Source of the DNA: Buchananella sp. 14KM1171
GTDB lineage: Bacteria; Actinomycetota; Actinomycetes; Actinomycetales; Actinomycetaceae
Length of the DNA stretch: 64,000 nt
NCBI RefSeq assembly: GCF_041380365.1
Contig: NZ_CP159981.1
Location: 1,116,001-1,180,000 of the forward strand
Direction of reading: 5' to 3'
Position numbers and translations under genes: made by a program. Shown here in pieces: positions 26,901-34,502 of this stretch. The first letter of the stretch is position 1. Every line of letters starts with the position of its first letter. Under the pieces are notes generated by a model, which saw only the letters and a list, made by a program, of their open reading frames with translations, did no database searches and was not told where the DNA came from.

Positions 26901-26927
26901 GGGGCGGCGGGTGGGACGTCGGCGGCC
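26901..26927. repeat. Intergenic copy of the dispersed motif
   Basis: GGGGCGGCGGGTGGGACGTC then GGCGGCC fills half of the 52-base gap between the convergent App1-like and VIT genes. It reaches the last base (26927) of the VIT gene. Confidence 0.6.
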
Positions 26928-27958
26928 TAGACCGACACGCCCAGCAGGGCGCCGATTCCCCAAGTGGCGGCCATGGCCAGTAGACCGCCTACCAGCAGGC
27001 GCACCACCGCGCGGCCCTTCCCGGCCTCGCCCAGGTGGGCGCTCACCCACCCCGTCAGGGCCAGGGCGACCAGCACGGAGACGAAGGTGACCGGGACCCG
27101 CACCCACGTGGCCGGGGCCAGCCACACCGCCACGATCGGCAGCAGCGCCCCCAGGGTGAAGGAGATGGCAGAGGAGATCGCCGCGCTCCACGGGTTGACC
27201 AGGGCTTCTTGATCGATGCCCGTCTCCAGGGCGAGGTGGGCGGCCAGGGCGTCCTTGGCGGAGAGTTCCTTGGCTACCTGCATGGCCGTGGCGGCTGAGA
27301 CGCCGCGTTCCTGGTACATGCGGGCCAGCTCCGCCAGCTCGCCCTCCGGGTCTGCGGCCAGCTTGGCGCGCTCGGCGGCGACGATCGCGGCCTCGGAGTC
27401 GCGCTGGGAGGAAACGGAGACGTACTCCCCGGCGGCCATGGAGAAGGCGCCAGCCAGTAGGCCCGCGACGGCGGCCAGCATGATGGCGGTGGTGTTGGCT
27501 GGGTCGTAGGCGGCCACGCCGATGACCAGGCCGGCCACGGAGACGATGCCGTCGTTTGCCCCCAGCACCGCCGCGCGCAGCCAGTTCAGGCGGGCCGTGA
27601 GGGCCGAGCGCGCCGACTTGCCGTTGCTCTCGGTCCCTGCGAGGGCTTCTGCCTCACGAGCGGGCGCGGTGGGATTTGGCCCTGCGGCCGCGTCGGATTG
27701 CGGCGCAGGCGCGGGCGTTACGGGCGCTAGCCTTGCGGGCCCGGCCGCCCCGAGCGTGGGCGCCGCCCCCTTGCTGGCCGCGAGCGGGGTGGCCGACGTT
27801 GCCGCCGGGCCGACGCATCGAGCGGCCGCCTCGCCACCGGCGCAGGCGCAGCGCCGGGCGCGCGAAATGCGCAGGGCCCGGGCGGTGGGGCAGCCGGGGT
27901 GTGCGGGCAGCGCGGCCCGGCTGCGGGAGGCGCTAGGAGAGGTCAGCTCGATGTTCAT
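26927..27958 (-). CDS. VIT1/CCC1-family Fe2+/Mn2+ transporter
   Basis: Membrane transporter, 343 residues. The first 110 residues are Ala/Pro/Arg-rich, poorly conserved and include the dispersed motif (27791-27806); the true start may be nearer residue 110. The VIT core then begins LRAAVLGANDGIVSVAGLVIGVAA, followed by the metal-path motif LLAGAFSMAAGEYVSVSSQRDSE, a cytosolic acidic helix region (about 195-240) and three more membrane helices. The family moves Fe2+ or Mn2+ out of the cytosol. A second, longer family member lies at 32834. Confidence 0.88.
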   Translation of the reverse strand: MNIELTSPSASRSRAALPAHPGCPTARALRISRARRCACAGGEAAARCVGPAATSATPLAASKGAAPTLGAAGPARLAPVTPAPAPQSDAAAGPNPTAPAREAEALAGTESNGKSARSALTARLNWLRAAVLGANDGIVSVAGLVIGVAAYDPANTTAIMLAAVAGLLAGAFSMAAGEYVSVSSQRDSEAAIVAAERAKLAADPEGELAELARMYQERGVSAATAMQVAKELSAKDALAAHLALETGIDQEALVNPWSAAISSAISFTLGALLPIVAVWLAPATWVRVPVTFVSVLVALALTGWVSAHLGEAGKGRAVVRLLVGGLLAMAATWGIGALLGVSV

Positions 27959-28078
27959 ACCCCCACGCTAGGGGCCTTAAGAACGCAAAGATAGGAAGCC
28001 CATCCTTCGCTAGGTCAGGCTGGCCTACATGTCACAAATCCGCTATTTTCCGGGCAAAACAGGACATCACACCGAACT

Positions 28079-28119
28079 TAACACTTAACTTCACGCGGTG
28101 TTATGTTGAGTGTTAAGTT
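28079..28119. repeat. Flanking repeat of AlbA-type locus A, 3' copy
   Basis: 41 bases identical to 29598-29638 except for one G/A. It contains arms AACTTAACACT and AGTGTTAAGTT around a central CGGTG, and it overlaps the stop codon (28113-28115) of the regulator gene. Just outside it lies ACACCG, which mirrors the outer edge of the 5' copy. Confidence 0.88.
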
Positions 28120-29561
28120 GCCCATCCCTGGCGGACCATGCGGTAACGCTGCTTGGGACTACGCGGGGGCTCGGTTGCTTCCACCACCCCAGCATCTATC
28201 AGCGCCCTGAGCGCCTTTTGCACGCTTGTCCTACTCAGCCCGAACTTGTCGACCAGGTCGGAAGTTGTTGCGCTCTCATACTCCACCAGGTGACCGCGCA
28301 CCAACTCCTGCGCGGATGCATACCGCTCCAGCGGTGCCACCCGTCGACGTCGGAACGTGATCGTAAAGCTGGTCACTGAGTTACTGATCTCTGGCGGCGG
28401 CAGCAGGGCCTCCGCTAGTGCCGATCGGATCGCGGCTATCCCGGTCCCCCTGTTTTCAGCCACCGGACCGCCGCCTGCAAATGAGATTGACTCCAGGAAG
28501 GTGGAAAGACGCTGGTTTCGACTGGTGCTTACCCCAGCCTTCCCAAGCGTCTCCACCGTAACCGCCCCGTAAAGCCCGCCCGGATTGGTGATCTCCAGCC
28601 GGTCCACAAACATGTTCACCTGCACCTGCGCGCCGCGCACCTCCGGCGAGTAGTCCCGGTGCATGAGCGCGTTGACCATCGCCTCCCTGACCGCCACTAA
28701 CGGATAGTCGGGCAGCTCGGTGCGAAAGGCCTCGCCGATCAAGCCGGCTGTGCGCATATTTCGCCGCACAGCGTCTACAGCGGCCTCCACCAGCTCCGGG
28801 ATTGGCCCGGTGAACATGGCGCTATCCAGGAGCCGCACTCCCTCTGCGACCTCGCCACGATCAGTTCCAGGGAACAGAGCGAAGCTAACGGCCAGGCGCG
28901 GGAAGAACTGTTGGGGGTATTCCCCCAGCGCGAGGAGGGCGGCGAGCGTTGGCCGCCCCTGCTTGGTCACCCGCAAGCGCTCACGGGCCACCTCTACACC
29001 ATCGGCAAAGGTCCGCCTGCGAATCTCCCTTTGCCCATCCAGGAATCGTCCTAGGGCCACCTGGTCCAGATCGGAAATCTCAGCATCCTCAATCGGCTGC
29101 TCATCCCAGAGCGGCTGAGAGCGCTCTTCCAGCAATCGGCTGACTTCGTAAGTCGTCATCCGCCGATCACCGTCACCGCTTCGCAAGTAGGAGCCGTTGT
29201 ATTGCCCCTGGTCAACGACGTAGCAGGGCTTTAGCCGCGGCTCCACCTCGTGAATCCGCGCAACGAGGACGGCTTGCCCCTCGAACGGCACAATCTCCAC
29301 ATCCGGGCGTACTACGGGTTCCAGTTGGCCACAACGAGCCGCTAGCTGATCCCTAGCCTGCACGGCGTCAAACCCCGGCACCAGCGCAAAGCCATCTGCC
29401 TCTGACAGTCCAACAAGTAGAGTTCCACCGGAGGCGTTGGAAAACGCGCTCAGGGTCTCCCTGACCCCCTTGCCGACGCCCGACTTCACCTCGATCCGCT
29501 GCTGATCAGTTCCAACCAGGCGCAGCTTCGAGACCAAGTCAGCTAGTTCTGCGGGTTCCAT
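28113..29561 (-). CDS. AlbA_2/Schlafen-like ATP-binding regulator with C-terminal winged helix (locus A)
   Basis: 482 residues from the ATG at 29561 (GGGGGG upstream). The N-terminal AlbA_2/Schlafen-like domain (about 5-120) has RIEVKSGVGKGVRETLSAFSN and GGTLLVGL. The middle is mixed. A GHKL-type ATPase domain (HATPase_c_4; about 285-410) has REAMVNALMHRDYS and NRGTGIAAI. The C-terminal winged helix (about 425-480) has TTSDLVDKFGLSRTSVQKALRAL. Family members are predicted transcriptional regulators or ATP-dependent effectors; none of the few relatives I know gives a firm role. Repeats that could be its own operators lie just upstream and at its 3' end. It is a paralogue of the gene at 45036-46565. 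Confidence 0.85.
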   Translation of the reverse strand: MEPAELADLVSKLRLVGTDQQRIEVKSGVGKGVRETLSAFSNASGGTLLVGLSEADGFALVPGFDAVQARDQLAARCGQLEPVVRPDVEIVPFEGQAVLVARIHEVEPRLKPCYVVDQGQYNGSYLRSGDGDRRMTTYEVSRLLEERSQPLWDEQPIEDAEISDLDQVALGRFLDGQREIRRRTFADGVEVARERLRVTKQGRPTLAALLALGEYPQQFFPRLAVSFALFPGTDRGEVAEGVRLLDSAMFTGPIPELVEAAVDAVRRNMRTAGLIGEAFRTELPDYPLVAVREAMVNALMHRDYSPEVRGAQVQVNMFVDRLEITNPGGLYGAVTVETLGKAGVSTSRNQRLSTFLESISFAGGGPVAENRGTGIAAIRSALAEALLPPPEISNSVTSFTITFRRRRVAPLERYASAQELVRGHLVEYESATTSDLVDKFGLSRTSVQKALRALIDAGVVEATEPPRSPKQRYRMVRQGWAT

Positions 29562-29581
29562 ACGTTCCCCCCATCGCTCGC

Positions 29582-29638
29582 AACTTAACACCCAACATAA
29601 CACTTAACTTCACACGGTGTTATGTTGAGTGTTAAGTT
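29582..29638. promoter_or_regulatory. Palindromic operator/hairpin upstream of regulator A
   Basis: Arms 29582-29603 (AACTTAACACCCAACATAAC plus AC) and 29617-29638 pair at 21 of 22 positions around a 13-base loop. It lies 20 bases before the regulator's start codon. Bases 29598-29638 are the second copy of the 41-bp flanking repeat. Position and symmetry suggest autoregulation by the winged-helix domain. Confidence 0.75.
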
Positions 29639-29755
29639 CGGTGTCAAGCTCGAGCTTGCGGGCGCCGGGGCGCGGCAGTAGTTGGCCAGTAGATGCCACG
29701 GACGGGAGGCGGGCCAGCACGAGTGCGGTCGACTAGACCTGCGCAAATGCTGCAA

Positions 29756-29809
29756 CGGGGTACATCCGACCGCTCGGTGCCATGGCACCGGCCGGTCGCA
29801 CGTACCCCG
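29756..29809. repeat. 54-bp palindromic element, copy 2
   Basis: Half-sites of 27 bases centred on GGTGCCATGGCACC, with 23 of 27 positions paired. Flanking similarity to copy 1 is the same on both sides (about 29743-29833). Confidence 0.85.
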
Positions 29810-29900
29810 ACCGCACGCTTGTACGCCCGGGGTAACGCGCCACCAGCCGCCGATGTTGCACAAGGGCGCGTCCTTTGTATCCGGCCGCGGCCCCGGACGC

Positions 29901-31145
29901 CTAACTGGGGGCACCGGGGCGCGGCCAATCGGAGGTCAGATAGGCCTCCACCGCCCGGCGCCTAAAGCCGTAGGCCGGCCCCCGACTGATGAGGCCACGA
30001 ACGATGTCCAACCGCTGCGCGGATGGGCCAGCGGCGCTGGATGACTTGAATCCCGCTGCGGCCGCGATCTCCTTCAGAGTGCGCCGCTCAGGCTCAACCT
30101 CGCCCATCGCCTCTAGGAACTCGCGCTCCCTGGCCGGCAACCGGTCAAGGATCCGCAGCACGTGCGCTTCGGCCTCGTGGGCCACCTCCGCCCACCCCGC
30201 ATAGACGTCATCGACGGTGATCAGGTCACTAGCCCCAGCGAACCAAGCCCCCTGACCGGCCAGCTGGAACAGGAAGGGTTCTCCGCACGCCAACTCGACG
30301 ATGGCGCCCTGCGCCTGCGGAGTCATGAATACGCGATCCAGCCCTCCGTCTTGGTTGGGCACCGGCCAACCTTCCGAGACGAAGGGCTGAAGCGCGGCCT
30401 CCAAGTCCCCATCGGAGATGGATGACAGGTTGACCACCTGGAAACGGCGAGCAAAAGTGGCACCGGTCCTTGCCCCGGCCAGGTCAGCAAACTCCGGCAG
30501 ACCCGAAAGATAGACAGCGATCGGCAGCGCACGGTTAATCAACATTCTGCCGGGCGCCTCAACCTGTTCCTCGTGAGAGAGTGCGTCCCCCAGGGCGATG
30601 AGGAGCTGCGAGAGCGCGTTCTCATCGCCGATGTTCTGCACCTCGTCGATGTGGATGACCACCATCGTGTCTCCCCTGCGGAGCGCTTCGCGCCCTACTT
30701 CAACGAGGAGCTCGGTCAGGGCGACGTGAGGCTCGGGCGCCTCTCCCTGCCGGAGTGAGAGCGATGCTCCCGCCACGGCCACGCTTTCCACGCGCCTTAG
30801 CGTCGCGGCAATCCGATCCTCTCTGGCTGCTGCCAAAGACACGCTCTCCGCCAACCCGAGCAAGGCGGCCGCCAATCGCTTGAGCGGGTCGGCCCCTGAG
30901 GCCATACGCAACTGCGGGGTCACCCAGTCGCCGCGCGACTGCGCGTCCTGGCAAATGCGGCGCACCAGCGCGGATTTGCCCGTACCGGCCTCTCCCAGAA
31001 TGGTGCGCCCCCGCTCGTGGACTCCCAGCAGGCGACGGGGCCGCAACACGTCCCTCCAGTCGGCCAGCTGGGAGACTCGGCCCGCCCACACCTGGGGCAC
31101 GGTGTCAGAGCCGGGACTGAACGGCGAATCTATAGCGCGACGCAT
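29901..31145 (-). CDS. AAA-family ATPase with C-terminal helical region
   Basis: About 414 residues from the ATG at 31145; ATG 31166 is an alternative that overlaps an operator, and no ribosome binding site is visible for either. Walker A is TILGEAGTGKSALVRRI and Walker B is MVVIHIDEVQNIGDENA, with a sensor-like YLSGLPEFADLAGA. The order matches the AAA_16/ORC-like ATPases that pair with mobile or signalling functions. The last 90 residues contain a helix-turn-helix-like stretch (LKEIAAAAGFKSSSAAGPSAQRLDIVRGL). Three palindromes occupy its promoter. Upstream of regulator A and in the same orientation. Confidence 0.82.
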   Translation of the reverse strand: MRRAIDSPFSPGSDTVPQVWAGRVSQLADWRDVLRPRRLLGVHERGRTILGEAGTGKSALVRRICQDAQSRGDWVTPQLRMASGADPLKRLAAALLGLAESVSLAAAREDRIAATLRRVESVAVAGASLSLRQGEAPEPHVALTELLVEVGREALRRGDTMVVIHIDEVQNIGDENALSQLLIALGDALSHEEQVEAPGRMLINRALPIAVYLSGLPEFADLAGARTGATFARRFQVVNLSSISDGDLEAALQPFVSEGWPVPNQDGGLDRVFMTPQAQGAIVELACGEPFLFQLAGQGAWFAGASDLITVDDVYAGWAEVAHEAEAHVLRILDRLPAREREFLEAMGEVEPERRTLKEIAAAAGFKSSSAAGPSAQRLDIVRGLISRGPAYGFRRRAVEAYLTSDWPRPGAPS

Positions 31146-31146
31146 G

Positions 31147-31218
31147 TTGATAATTTTATCAAGCATGTACCGGCATGATAACTTTATCAACGGGGTGAGG
31201 TCTTGATAATTTTATCAA
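31147..31218. promoter_or_regulatory. Three TTGATAA-NN-TTATCAA operators, 28-bp period
   Basis: Palindromes at 31147-31162, 31175-31190 (ATGATAACTTTATCAA) and 31203-31218 start exactly 28 bases apart. The first begins at the AAA gene's start codon. AT-rich sites in a 70% GC setting, evenly spaced, suggest cooperative binding of a repressor, perhaps the AAA protein's own helix-turn-helix. Confidence 0.8.
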
Positions 31219-31285
31219 CGCTCTCCCGTCGGCTCCGGCCACGACTCCCGCCGGTTCCGGGCCGGGCCGGGCTCGGGCCCAATAG

Positions 31286-32002
31286 TTAGACCGGCGCCAG
31301 CAGGCCCGGGTGGTTGTTGCGCACGTTGCCCACGCCCGCCCCCACGGCGCACGCCTCCAGCAGCGCCGGGGGCAGGCAGTCCAGCAGCCCGGCCGCCTCC
31401 CCCGCGCTCAACTCGCCCGGTGCCAGCCACTGCCCGCGCAACTGCGCCGGCACCACCACCGGCATGCGGTCGTGGATGGGCGCCAGGTGCTCGGTGGCCG
31501 CGCGCGTCAGGATCGTAACCGTGTGCAGCCAGCGCCCCGCCTCCGGCCCGGCCGGGTAGCGCCAGGACTCGTACAACCCGGCCAGCGCCAGCGGCGCCCC
31601 GGACGGGTCGCTGATGAAGAAGGGCTGCTTGGCGGCGCCCGCCCCCGCGCGCCCACCGGCCACGCCGGCCGCCCCCGCCCGCCACTCGTAGTAGCCGCAG
31701 GCAGGCACCAGGCAGCGTCGCGCCCGCAGCGCCGCCGCGAAGGAAGGCTTGTGCGCGGCGGTCTCAGACCTGGCGTTGATCATCCGCGCCCCGATTGCCG
31801 GGTCCTTGGCCCAGGAGGGCACCAGCCCCCACCTGGCCTGGCGCAGCTCGCGCACCCCGTCCCCGGCCACGCGCACCAGGTTCACGGCCTGCGTGGGGGC
31901 AACGTTCCAGGAGGGCGGCAGGAACGGGTCGGCCACCCGCTCGACCCCGAACTCCTCGATGAAATCGGCGTCCGTCATGAACATGGCAAAGCGGCCGCAC
32001 AC
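31286..32002 (-). CDS. SRAP family protein (YedK/HMCES-type abasic-site shield)
   Basis: 238 residues from the GTG at 32002, so that the catalytic Cys is residue 2 (M-C-G-R-F) once Met is removed. That Cys forms a thiazolidine link with abasic sites in single-stranded DNA. Other active-site blocks are NVAPTQ, ARWGLVPSWAKD, INARSET, VPACGYYEW with the catalytic Glu, and LAPIHDRMPV with the His. A Gly/Ala insert of about 20 residues (about 120-140) follows YYEWRAGA. Starts 5 bases after the TRIC gene stop. Confidence 0.93.
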   Translation of the reverse strand: MCGRFAMFMTDADFIEEFGVERVADPFLPPSWNVAPTQAVNLVRVAGDGVRELRQARWGLVPSWAKDPAIGARMINARSETAAHKPSFAAALRARRCLVPACGYYEWRAGAAGVAGGRAGAGAAKQPFFISDPSGAPLALAGLYESWRYPAGPEAGRWLHTVTILTRAATEHLAPIHDRMPVVVPAQLRGQWLAPGELSAGEAAGLLDCLPPALLEACAVGAGVGNVRNNHPGLLAPV

Positions 32003-32006
32003 CGCG

Positions 32007-32825
32007 CTACTCCTTGCTGGGGGCGGCGGGCGGAACGTCGTCCACGGGCTCGAAGGCGGGGGCGAAGATCCCCTCGCTGCCCTCGCGCGGGTCGGTCTGC
32101 ATGCCCCGGCGGGCGGCGCGCAGGCCGCGAATCGACCGCAGGCCGCGCACGGACCAGCCGCGCTGGCGCAGCTTGCCGATGTACTCGGGCAGGGAGAAGT
32201 CCTCGCGGGGCAGCTGCCAGCGCCGCCAATGCGCCACCACGGTGAAGACCGCGCCCACCACGGTGGCCACGAGCATGCCCACCATGTCCGCGTCCAGGTA
32301 GTAGAACAGCACCATGACGGCGGAGGCGGTGATGGCCGGGACGGCGTAGAGGTTGTTGCCGCCAAAGACTTGGGGGACCATGCCGGCGCAGACGTCGCGC
32401 AGCATGCCGCCCCCGACGGCGGTGATCAGGCCCAGCATGATCGCCGGCATGATCCCAAACCCCACCGAGAGGGTCTTGATGGCGCCGGTGGCGGCCCAGG
32501 TGCCGAGCACGATGCCGTCGGCCACCACCAGCAGGCGCCCGGCCCAGCGGGACTCGAAGCGGAACAGCATGGAGATGGCCGCCCCCACCAGGGCCACCCC
32601 GATGTAGTACGGGTCGGTCAGGGCGAAGGGAGGGCCGGCCTGCAACAGGGTGTCTCGCACCATGCCGCCCGCCATCGCAGACATGATCGCCAAGATGGCA
32701 AAGCCAACCGCGTCAAAGCCCTTCTGCCGGGCGATCCGCCCGCCCAGGATGCCGTTGAGCAGCACCCCGGTGAGGTCGATGGCGCGGAACAGGTCCGGCA
32801 GGTGCGAGTTGAGGGTAGAGAGCAT
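32007..32825 (-). CDS. TRIC-type cation channel (UPF0126) family protein
   Basis: Integral membrane protein, 272 residues, with six to seven helices arranged as two repeats: FAILAIMSAMAGGMVRDTLLQ and LGLITAVGGGMLRDVCAGMVP. The paired GGG/GGM-x-RD motifs are the family mark for the K+-conducting channel. ATG at 32825. The charged C-terminal tail ends PVDDVPPAAPSKE, encoded by a dispersed-motif copy (32022-32045). It is likely co-transcribed with the downstream SRAP gene (5 bp) and sits 9 bp from the upstream ferritin-VIT gene. Confidence 0.9.
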   Translation of the reverse strand: MLSTLNSHLPDLFRAIDLTGVLLNGILGGRIARQKGFDAVGFAILAIMSAMAGGMVRDTLLQAGPPFALTDPYYIGVALVGAAISMLFRFESRWAGRLLVVADGIVLGTWAATGAIKTLSVGFGIMPAIMLGLITAVGGGMLRDVCAGMVPQVFGGNNLYAVPAITASAVMVLFYYLDADMVGMLVATVVGAVFTVVAHWRRWQLPREDFSLPEYIGKLRQRGWSVRGLRSIRGLRAARRGMQTDPREGSEGIFAPAFEPVDDVPPAAPSKE

Positions 32826-32833
32826 TGACCCGC

Positions 32834-34033
32834 CTAGCCCACTTGAGTTCCAAACAGTAGGCCCAGCCCGTAGGTGATCGCGGCAGCGCCGTAGCCGATC
32901 CCCAGCTGGCGCAGGGCCCGCACCAGCGGCGCAGATCCGGACAGCAGGCCCACCACCGCGCCAGTTCCCAGCAGGCAGGCGCCCACCAGCAGCGCCGACC
33001 ACAGCACTGCGGCCAGCCCGGTGGCGCCGAACAGGTAGGGCAGCACCGGCACCAGCGCCCCAGAGGCGAAGAACGCGAACGAGGACGCCGCAGCCTTGCC
33101 GGCCTCGCCCACCTCCTCGAAGGTCTGCACCTGCTCGAAGGAGCCGGTCTGGGCGTCCAGGCCGGCCCGGATGGCGCTCAGGGTGCGCTGGGCGTGCATC
33201 TCCGCGAAGTCCGGGTCCTCGCCGCGCGCCCGGTAGACCAGGGCGAGCTCGTTGGCGTCCACGTCCAGCTCCGGCAGCACGTCGGTGACGTCCGGGTCGG
33301 GGCGGGAGGCCTCCAGCAGCTCGCGCTGGGAGCGCACGGAGACGTACTCGCCGGCCGCCATGGACAGCGCGCCGGCCAGCAGGCCGGCCAGGCCCGTGGC
33401 CATGACGGTGGAGGTGGCCACGCCCGTGGCGCCGATGCCGAGCACCAGGGCCAGGTTTGAGACCAGGCCGTCGTTGGCGCCGAAGATCGCGGCCCGGAAG
33501 GTGCCGCTCATCTGCTGGCGGCCGCGCTGGGCCAGGGAGCGCACCACCTCGCCGTGGACGCGCTCGTCGGCCACCATCTGGGCGGTGGCGTCCGGCTCCT
33601 GCGGGTATTCGCTGCGCTGCTCGGCGCGCTGCAGCAGCGCCAGGACGAACACCGGCCCGAACAGGCGGGACAGGGCCCGCATCGGCAGGGTGAGGGGGTG
33701 GCGGCGCGGCGGCGGGTAGGCGTGTGGCCCCAGCAGCTGCAGCCAGTGGGACTCGTGCCGCGCCTCCGCCTGGGCCAGCTTGCGCAGGATCTGGCCCTCC
33801 TCGCCGTCGCGGCGCTCGGCCAGCGACCGGTAGGCGTCGGCCTCCGCCCGCTCCTCGGCTAGGCGGCGGCGCCACCGCTTGATCTGGGCCGGGGTGTGCC
33901 CGCAGTTTCCCTGCTCGCAGGCTGCGTATTGCGGCGAGTCAGCCCCTGCGGGTACGCCTGAGTTGGTGGCCGACGTTGCCGCCCACTGCTCCTGTGCTCC
34001 CGCCGGCTGGCGAGCGCCCGGCCCCGTCTCCAA
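32834..34033 (-). CDS. Ferritin-like/VIT1 fusion iron-manganese transporter
   Basis: Membrane transporter of about 399 residues. The start is uncertain: a TTG at 34033 is the earliest that avoids overlap with the next gene, and its ribosome binding site is poor. An unstructured leader (about 1-45, with the dispersed motif) precedes a ferritin-like helical segment (TPAQIKRWRRRLAEERAEADAYRSL...EARHESHWLQL, with E and H spacing suited to iron). The VIT core follows: FRAAIFGANDGLVSNLALVLGIG, then LLAGALSMAAGEYVSVRSQRELLE. This matches the rubrerythrin-VIT family, which exports Fe2+ or Mn2+ and protects against oxidative stress. Confidence 0.85.
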   Translation of the reverse strand: METGPGARQPAGAQEQWAATSATNSGVPAGADSPQYAACEQGNCGHTPAQIKRWRRRLAEERAEADAYRSLAERRDGEEGQILRKLAQAEARHESHWLQLLGPHAYPPPRRHPLTLPMRALSRLFGPVFVLALLQRAEQRSEYPQEPDATAQMVADERVHGEVVRSLAQRGRQQMSGTFRAAIFGANDGLVSNLALVLGIGATGVATSTVMATGLAGLLAGALSMAAGEYVSVRSQRELLEASRPDPDVTDVLPELDVDANELALVYRARGEDPDFAEMHAQRTLSAIRAGLDAQTGSFEQVQTFEEVGEAGKAAASSFAFFASGALVPVLPYLFGATGLAAVLWSALLVGACLLGTGAVVGLLSGSAPLVRALRQLGIGYGAAAITYGLGLLFGTQVG

Positions 34034-34043
34034 GGCGCCTAGC

Positions 34044-34319
34044 TTAGGCGTCGGTGGGGGTGGTCTTGCCGCCGTCCTGCTGCGCCCCGAACATGCGCTC
34101 CTTGACAATGCCGGCCATGCGGTCGGTGACGTCGGTGCCGACCTTGCGGGAGACCTCGGAGACCTTGGAGGTGGCCTTCTCGACGGTGGACTTCACCACC
34201 GGGGTCTCCAGGAAGTTGGTGGCCATGGTCTTCATGCGCTCGTACTGCGCGCGGCCAGCGCGCGTGCCCAGCACGTAACCCAGACCCATACCGACCAGCA
34301 GCGTGAACTTCTTGCCCAT
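34044..34319 (-). CDS. Small YtxH-like membrane-associated protein
   Basis: 91 residues. ATG at 34319 with GGAAGGAAACAA upstream, which is a strong site. MGKKFTLLVGMGLGYVLGTRAGRAQYERM is a short hydrophobic anchor followed by a basic stretch, as in YtxH-type stress proteins. The rest is a charged helix (STVEKATSKVSEVSRKVGTDVTDRM). Function unknown; a general-stress role is inferred only from architecture. Ends 10 bases before the ferritin-VIT gene begins. Confidence 0.78.
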   Translation of the reverse strand: MGKKFTLLVGMGLGYVLGTRAGRAQYERMKTMATNFLETPVVKSTVEKATSKVSEVSRKVGTDVTDRMAGIVKERMFGAQQDGGKTTPTDA

Positions 34320-34395
34320 TTGTTTCCTTCCGTTCGGCCTCAAGCCTATGCGTTAGCGCTCTTGCACAAAAGTGCAGGCCACGTGGACGGGGCAA

Positions 34396-34430
34396 GGGGG
34401 CGGGGCGCCGCCGCGCGACGCCCCGCCCCC
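34396..34430. terminator. Terminator hairpin after metE
   Basis: Perfect 12-bp stem GGGGGCGGGGCG (34396-34407) with its complement (34419-34430), loop of 11 bases, about 70 bases beyond the metE stop. No clear T run. Confidence 0.7.
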
Positions 34431-34502
34431 GTCCAGCCCCTTCCGGGCTTGGCCTTGCCCCTTTCCGGGGCCGGCCCGCCCCGGGCTAGCTAGCGCACCG
34501 GC

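Larger units (their letters stand above)
29562..29900. other. 339-base regulatory and repeat spacer between two accessory genes
   Basis: Contains, in order, the long hairpin/operator of locus A (29582-29638), about 115 bases of GC-rich sequence with no recognised feature, the 54-bp palindrome copy 2 (29756-29809), and about 90 bases up to the AAA gene end. I see no gene here. Confidence 0.7.

Noticed and set aside
28079-29638. Target-site duplication of a transposon
   Set aside because: 41 bases is too long for a normal duplication and the sequence is itself a palindrome located in the promoter; an operator role fits better.
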